Assembly (NCBI GenBank): GCA_937988795.1
Contig: CALKHY010000093.1
Span: 1 to 17,570, forward strand
Length of the DNA: 17,570 nucleotides
From: an uncultured Candidatus Saccharibacteria bacterium
GTDB lineage: Bacteria; Patescibacteriota; Saccharimonadia; Saccharimonadales; UBA4665
Direction: 5' to 3'
In this document: one piece after another, positions 13,396 to 17,570 of the stretch
Layout of the letters: each line of letters opens with the position of its first letter
Position numbering within the stretch: the stretch's first letter is position 1
Notes under the pieces: model-generated
Told to the model about the DNA's origin: nothing
Database searches by the model: none
Seen by the model: the letters and a program-made list of their open reading frames with translations, nothing else
Program-made: the position numbers and the translations under genes

Positions 13396-14463
13396 TTATC
13401 CCCTCATCAGACGGTCCAGCTCGTCCTGGTCAACCGCCACCATCCGCGCGTCATCGTAGCTGATAGTGCCGTTGTGAATAAGGTTGACGAGCGTCTTATC
13501 CATTGATTGCATGCCGAATTCGGCACCGGTCTGAATGACGGCCTCGAGCTGGTGCGTCTTACCTTCGCGGATGATGTTGCGCACCGCCGGCGTTGCTACC
13601 AGAATTTCGGCTGCCGCCACGCGTCCGCCGCCGATGGCCGGCACCAGGCGCTGCGACACGATAGCCATCAGGATGTTAGACAGCTGCGATCGGATCTGCG
13701 GCTGCTGATGCGGCGGGAAGACGTCGATCATACGGTCGATACTTTGGCTGGCCGAGTTGGTGTGCAGCGTAGCAAACACCAGGTGGCCGGTTTCGGCAAT
13801 GGTGATGGCTGAGGCAATGGTCTCGAGGTCGCGCATCTCACCGATTAGCACCACGTCCGGATCTTCGCGCAGGGCGCTGCGCAGTGCGGCCGAGAAGCTG
13901 TAAGTGTCGTAGTGCACTTCGCGCTGCACGATCACCGACTTCTTGGAACGGTGCGTGTATTCGATCGGGTCTTCGATCGTAATGATGTGCGCGGCGCGTT
14001 CGTTGTTAATCTTGTTGATTAGCGCAGCGAGCGTAGTTGACTTACCGGAACCGGTCGGACCGGTCACGAGCACGAGCCCGCGCGGGTAATCCGCAAACTT
14101 GTTGACAATCGGCGGCAGGCCCAGCTGCTCGATCGTTTTAATTTCGTTACTGATGAGTCTAAGAGCTGCAGCCAGATTGCCGCGCTCGTGAAACGCGTTC
14201 ACGCGGAACCGCGCAAGATCGCCGAAGGCAAAGCTAAAGTCGAACTCTTTGTCTTTAAGCAGAATTTGTTTTTGATCCTCGTCCAGAATCGCGAAGATCA
14301 GGGTCTCGACTGCTTCGTCGCTCAAAACATCAGCGCCGGGAACTGGTGTAAGCGTCCCATCCACACGAATTATCGGCGGCAGGCCCACTTGCAGGTGTAA
14401 ATCTGATGCTTTTCTCTTGATAACTTCTTCCAGAAGTACTTCTATTCGTGGTTGACCTTGCAT
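13396..14463 (-). CDS. pilT: Pilus retraction ATPase PilT
   Basis: The 355-residue hexameric ATPase depolymerises the pilus to pull it back, powering twitching, adhesion or DNA uptake. The PilT N-terminus (RKASDLHLQVGLPP) is followed by Walker A GPTGSGKST at 135-143, an Asp box at TIEDPIEY (162-169), Walker B DPDVVLIGEMRD at 201-212 and a His box TGHLVFATLHTN at 225-236. The PilT-specific AIRNLIRE-type motif (AVRNIIRE, 293-300) and GMQSMD at 317-322 separate it from PilB. The start ATG at 14463 has a G-rich stretch (GGATGGGG) just upstream. It lies directly after pilB and before pilC. All motifs needed for activity are present. Confidence 0.96.
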   Translation of the reverse strand: MQGQPRIEVLLEEVIKRKASDLHLQVGLPPIIRVDGTLTPVPGADVLSDEAVETLIFAILDEDQKQILLKDKEFDFSFAFGDLARFRVNAFHERGNLAAALRLISNEIKTIEQLGLPPIVNKFADYPRGLVLVTGPTGSGKSTTLAALINKINNERAAHIITIEDPIEYTHRSKKSVIVQREVHYDTYSFSAALRSALREDPDVVLIGEMRDLETIASAITIAETGHLVFATLHTNSASQSIDRMIDVFPPHQQPQIRSQLSNILMAIVSQRLVPAIGGGRVAAAEILVATPAVRNIIREGKTHQLEAVIQTGAEFGMQSMDKTLVNLIHNGTISYDDARMVAVDQDELDRLMRG

Positions 14464-14488
14464 CTTACCCCATCCGTTTCCTTAAACT

Positions 14489-16279
14489 TTACACGCTCCC
14501 CGCGCTAGCAACTCTGTTGACCTCCGTTAGCGTCGTATAGCCCTCCAGCGCCTTCAGGTAGCCGTCCTGTCGCATAGTGATCATCCCCTGCTCCTCAGCC
14601 ACCTTCTGAATCTCGCTACTTGGCGCGTGTTTCAGGATTAATTCCTGAATCTCCTCGGTGACACTAAAGACCTCGTAAATACCTATACGGCCTTTATAGC
14701 CACCAGGCGCCTCGGGACTATCCGCACCCTTGAATAAAGTATAAGCGTTTTGGTTGGCCAGTGGCAAGGTCTTGCGCCCGAGATCCTCGCATACTTTAGC
14801 AACCTCTTCCTTGGTTTTAGGCAACAAATGGCCGACGGTCTGGTCGATAGCCTCTGTTTCCACCTTGTCGGACTGATACGACTCCTTCTTAGGGCCGATG
14901 CGGCGCACCAAGCGCTGGCCGATCACTGTACGGACGGTACTGGCGATCAAGAACGGCTCAATGCCCATATCGAGGAGACGCGGCAGGATGCCCGCAGCCG
15001 AGTTGGTGTGCAGCGTGCTGAATACCAGGTGGCCAGTCAGGGCCGCCTGCACGGCAAGCTCGGCAGTCTCCTTATCGCGAATCTCTCCAACCATCACGAC
15101 ATCGGGATCCTGGCGGAGGATGGAACGGAGGCCACTGCCAAACGTCAGACCGACGTCGGCGTTCACCTGAATCTGGTTGATGCCCGGCATCTTGTATTCC
15201 ACCGGGTCTTCAAGTGTGACGATGTTGATCGTGTCGTCTTTTATCTCTTGTAACAGCGCGTAGAGCGAGGTCGACTTACCCGAACCGGTCGGTCCGGACG
15301 TCAGAATCATGCCGCTGGTATTCTTGATACTTTCGCGGATGATACGCAGCGCGCGGCCGGTGTATCCCATCTCCTCGAGCTTAATGCTGGTGCCACTTTT
15401 GTCGAGCAAACGGATAACTACCTGCTCGCCCCAGACTGTCGGACTGATGGCGACACGAAGGTCGATATCTTTGCCTGCAACATTAATACTGAACTCGCCA
15501 TCCTGCGGAATGCGATGCTCGTCGATCTTGAGGTTTGCCAGAATTTTGATGCGCGACACAAGCGGGGGTTCAGTACTTTTAGGCAGCCGCAAGATTTCCC
15601 GAAGCAGGCCGTCTATACGACAGCGGATCTTGAGCGCATTCTGAAGCGGCTCGATATGCACGTCGCTAGCGCCATTCTTGGCGGCATACTCCAGGATGGT
15701 GGACAGCGCCTTGCTGATGGGCGAATCCTGCACGATCGTCTTGATCGTTTTTGTTGTGCCGGCAGTCTCCGGAACAGCCTCGTTAGGCGCAATGCCGGCC
15801 ATATTACCAATCTCGCCAACCACCGCGTCGGATATATCAGCCTGATACTGCCGGAGCACGTGCCGGATTCCAGCCTCGGAAGCGGCATAGACCTTCAGTG
15901 GCCGGCCAATCTTGTTGCTTAAGAAATCCACGGCCTGCACGTTACCCGCATCCAGCATAGCCACTACCAGACGGTTCTGCATTTCACCGAGCGGCACTGC
16001 CATGTAGCGGCTGGCTACCTCTTGCGGCAAGAGTTTGAGAACGTTCGGGTCAATGTGGGCGTTACTGAGGTTAACGTACGGCACCTTATTCACCTGGGCG
16101 ATAGCCTTAGTCAGCGCCTCCTCGTCGACCTTGCCGGAGTTCACGAGCAAACTGAGAAGTGGCGTACCTTCCCGGTTCGCCTTCTCCTTTAAATACGCTA
16201 GTTGCTCAGCACTTAGCACGCCGTCAGCAACCAGGATATCTTCGACCTGCTTCTGTGCGTCAGCAGATAACACACTCAC
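14489..16279 (-). CDS. pilB: Pilus extension ATPase PilB (GspE family)
   Basis: The 596-residue ATPase drives pilus polymerisation. An N-terminal MshEN/GspE_N domain spans about 10-145, and the linker leads to the N2 domain (about 180-290, ASDVHIEP at 204-211). The catalytic domain has Walker A GPTGSGKST (329-337), an Asp box TLEDPVEY (355-362), Walker B DPDVVMVGEIRD (391-402) and a His box TGHLVFSTLHTN (415-426). The start is GTG at 16279, preceded by GGAGGAG 8 bases upstream. One feature is odd: after QRLVRRI, where most PilB/GspE proteins have a tetracysteine zinc motif, this protein reads GPKKE. The second half, before GYKGRIGIYEVF, also lacks its cysteines, so zinc binding there appears lost. 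pilT follows after a short gap. Confidence 0.96.
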   Translation of the reverse strand: MSVLSADAQKQVEDILVADGVLSAEQLAYLKEKANREGTPLLSLLVNSGKVDEEALTKAIAQVNKVPYVNLSNAHIDPNVLKLLPQEVASRYMAVPLGEMQNRLVVAMLDAGNVQAVDFLSNKIGRPLKVYAASEAGIRHVLRQYQADISDAVVGEIGNMAGIAPNEAVPETAGTTKTIKTIVQDSPISKALSTILEYAAKNGASDVHIEPLQNALKIRCRIDGLLREILRLPKSTEPPLVSRIKILANLKIDEHRIPQDGEFSINVAGKDIDLRVAISPTVWGEQVVIRLLDKSGTSIKLEEMGYTGRALRIIRESIKNTSGMILTSGPTGSGKSTSLYALLQEIKDDTINIVTLEDPVEYKMPGINQIQVNADVGLTFGSGLRSILRQDPDVVMVGEIRDKETAELAVQAALTGHLVFSTLHTNSAAGILPRLLDMGIEPFLIASTVRTVIGQRLVRRIGPKKESYQSDKVETEAIDQTVGHLLPKTKEEVAKVCEDLGRKTLPLANQNAYTLFKGADSPEAPGGYKGRIGIYEVFSVTEEIQELILKHAPSSEIQKVAEEQGMITMRQDGYLKALEGYTTLTEVNRVASAGSV

Positions 16280-16296
16280 GGCGTATACTCCTCCGC

Positions 16297-16548
16297 CTAC
16301 TGAGGTTGCGGGTTAAATGGATTAGGATTGCTGTCGTTGCCAATCTTAATCGGTTTGGTTGGGTTTATTGCCTCTGCGTTGAAATATTTACGCGCAGGCT
16401 GGACAAATTCCGCCGTAATGACATCCACCTTTTCGACAGTTTGTTGTCTGTTCTGCGGCGACCCGAAAATCAGGCGCGACAATATCAGCGACAGAACCGC
16501 GCTCGCGAACACTACCACAAGGATCAGGGCGAGATCTTTCTGTTTCAT
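16297..16548 (-). CDS. Small single-pass membrane protein in the pilus operon
   Basis: This 83-residue protein has one N-terminal membrane helix (about 6-28, DLALILVVVFASAVLSLIL) and a soluble tail that ends in a Pro/Asn-rich stretch (PNPFNPQPQ). It lies between pilO and pilB and overlaps the end of pilO. AGGAGGTGG is 4 bases before the ATG, one of the strongest ribosome binding sites in the window, so it is surely translated. The place in gene order corresponds to where PilP is found in classical systems, but size and sequence do not resemble PilP and no secretin is present. I do not recognise the family; a role in the inner-membrane alignment complex is inferred from position. Confidence 0.8.
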   Translation of the reverse strand: MKQKDLALILVVVFASAVLSLILSRLIFGSPQNRQQTVEKVDVITAEFVQPARKYFNAEAINPTKPIKIGNDSNPNPFNPQPQ

Positions 16549-17219
16549 CGAACCACCTCCTGTGTTATGTCCAGGCTTTTCTCTGGCTGGTAGTACGTCT
16601 GTGCGCTTATGGCGGCCGTCATGCTGTTTTCGTCGCCCGACAACTCAATGGTACCAATCTGGAACGGACGGATAGACCGATACAACATGTCAACAAGTCC
16701 CTGTATAGCGGTGTACGAACCGTTCACCTGGATCTGGAACGGCATTGCTACCGGTACCGGGTTGGGGCTGGTCTGGTTCCCTGCCTGGTCAACCTCCTGG
16801 TCGGTTCCGGCAATGGACACGATGCCGAGGTGTTGGTCGGTAATTATCTTTTCGAGACTCGTGGTTAATGCCGGGAAGTCGTATTTGCTGGGCAGTGCAT
16901 CGAGCACCAGCTTGGCGTTATCACCGTCGCGCTCGCCAGTACCCTTGGCAACACCACCGAGGACATTTACCTCGTCGGCCACGAATTCTTCGTAAGATTC
17001 AACCAGGCTGTCGCGCACCTGCAGGTCGGCCTTCAAAGTGTTCAGTGCTTGCTTCTTAGCATTGATCACCCGGTTTTGGTAAGCGATCTGGCCAACCAGC
17101 GAGTTGCCGGCCACCAGCGCGAACACTACTACGAACGCAGCCAGCGCAGTAGTGGCGACAATCGTGCTGTTCGCCTTATTGATGAGCGATCGCTTGGTCA
17201 GTGAAGTCGTGCGTGCCAT
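16545..17219 (-). CDS. pilO: PilO-like pilus inner-membrane alignment protein
   Basis: The 224-residue protein has a short basic N-terminus, one membrane helix (about 18-40, TTALAAFVVVFALVAGN) and a predicted coiled coil (about 47-75). A C-terminal ferredoxin-like domain includes PFQIQVNGSYTAIQGLVDML and a following FQIGTIELSG strand, matching the PilO layout. It would pair with PilN to link the cytoplasmic PilM ring to the assembly platform. GGAGGAGC upstream of the ATG lies in the last codons of the partial pilN, 3 bases apart, so the two are coupled. Sequence similarity within this family is low; the call rests on architecture and gene order. Confidence 0.85.
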   Translation of the reverse strand: MARTTSLTKRSLINKANSTIVATTALAAFVVVFALVAGNSLVGQIAYQNRVINAKKQALNTLKADLQVRDSLVESYEEFVADEVNVLGGVAKGTGERDGDNAKLVLDALPSKYDFPALTTSLEKIITDQHLGIVSIAGTDQEVDQAGNQTSPNPVPVAMPFQIQVNGSYTAIQGLVDMLYRSIRPFQIGTIELSGDENSMTAAISAQTYYQPEKSLDITQEVVR

Positions 17220-17222
17220 ACC

Positions 17223-17557
17223 TTACAGCTCCTCCGCCTGTTCCTGGAATAAAGCATCCGGCTGCTCGGTTTGCGAGCGGGTTGTGATCTTGTTCGGAAC
17301 CGTCAGCGTTACCTCTTGCGTGTTGTCAAAGATAACCGGATCGAACGTCAGGGTGATCGTATACGACGCACCCTTCACGTCCCGGCCGAAAGCCGACAGT
17401 ACAACATCTGAAAATGCTTGAACTTCTGTCTCGCGGTCATTCTCGGTGTGATACGTGGCGAACTTAAGCGTGTCCGTGTAGGTGTTCACGACTTCCAGTG
17501 ATGTTGCCGAACCGCTGATCGTTATGGTCTGTGTATTAAAGTCGACGAGCAACCGGG
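17223..17557 (-). CDS. pilN: PilN-like protein, N-terminus cut by contig end
   Basis: The C-terminal 111 or so residues run without a true start into the adapter; an in-frame TTG at 17552 is not a start codon. The visible part is the periplasmic domain: a strand (LVDFNTQTITISG), then TSLEVVNTYTDTLK and FSDVVLSAFGRD, and a long strand-rich segment ASYTITLTFDPVIF, as in PilN fimbrial assembly proteins. The C-terminal tail is acidic (EQAEEL). The membrane helix and the PilM-binding N-terminal motif lie beyond the contig. Gene order pilN-pilO supports the call. PilM would be expected just upstream. Confidence 0.85.
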
Positions 17558-17570
17558 AGATCGGAAGAGC
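17558..17570. other. Illumina adapter remnant, right end
   Basis: AGATCGGAAGAGC is the Illumina adapter start and is the reverse complement of the last 13 bases of the left-end adapter, so both contig ends face the same adapter outward. It is not genomic. Confidence 0.95.

Noticed and set aside
13340..13396. Inverted repeat between pilT and pilC (TGAGAGCT / AGCTCTCA, loop about 40 bases)
   Set aside because: The stem is short and the loop large, with no T run; it could be chance. There is no sign of a riboswitch.
14750..15253. 167-residue plus-strand frame opposite pilB
   Set aside because: It is antisense to the conserved ATPase motifs of pilB and has no independent support.
7428..17557. 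Possibility that the pilus locus is a type II secretion system
   Set aside because: A PilT retraction ATPase is present and no GspD/GspL-M genes are seen, so type IV pilus fits better.
23..17557. UGA recoding (Gly) as in some CPR lineages
   Set aside because: UGA ends the Xer, GrpB-family and PilX-like genes at sensible positions and does not interrupt conserved domains.
23..17557. CRISPR arrays or tandem repeats
   Set aside because: No regularly spaced repeats were found by reading through the window.

Overview
The window reads as a contig from a Patescibacteria/CPR genome, most likely a Saccharibacteria (TM7) relative. This rests on gene content and style: compact gene spacing, a complete-looking type IV pilus (T4P) block with several class III-type minor pilins, a single Xer-type recombinase, tRNA genes between protein genes, and predicted leaderless starts. 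UGA is used as a stop (Xer gene, GrpB gene, PilX-like gene), so this is not a UGA-recoded Gracilibacteria/Absconditabacteria genome. The taxonomic call is inference; no marker gene was compared. Both ends carry Illumina adapter sequence (1-22 and 17558-17570), so only about 23-17557 is biological and the genes at both ends are cut.

Left part (23-1331): a truncated three-helix membrane protein, tRNA-Gly(CCC) and tRNA-Thr(CGT), and a GrpB/UPF0157 protein. All lie on the minus strand. Next comes a very strong hairpin terminator at 1294-1330.

Accessory block (about 1331-3931): a small protein with a possible CheD/CNF-type Cys-His deamidase signature and its own excellent promoter, a DUF1828-DUF1829 protein that has lost its start, and a large serine recombinase that has lost its catalytic N-terminal domain. 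The last two are broken at the same point (about 2744-2760), head to head. The recombinase frame runs into tRNA-Asp(GTC). The last 9 bases of that tRNA (including CCA) recur at 1331, immediately beside the strong terminator. I read the block as a decayed element integrated at the tRNA-Asp 3' end, which displaced the tRNA's original terminator.

Housekeeping part (3923-7416): tRNA-Asp, a membrane-anchored parvulin-type foldase overlapping a bacterial PH-domain membrane protein, tRNA-Arg(CCT), nucleoside diphosphate kinase (ndk), and a divergent Xer-type tyrosine recombinase.

Pilus part (7428-17557, all minus strand, transcribed right to left): partial PilN, PilO, a small single-pass protein, PilB extension ATPase, PilT retraction ATPase, PilC platform protein, PilA-like major pilin, PilD prepilin peptidase, then four overlapping or abutting genes for minor pilins ending in a PilX-like protein. 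Together these encode inner-membrane alignment proteins, motors, platform, pilin processing and pilin subunits. No outer-membrane secretin is present in this window.

Regulation: seven genes, six of them heading a transcript, have a -10 hexamer 6-10 nt before the start codon. This predicts leaderless or near-leaderless mRNAs, while operon-internal pilus genes have clear Shine-Dalgarno sequences. There is no gene-free stretch longer than 300 bases.
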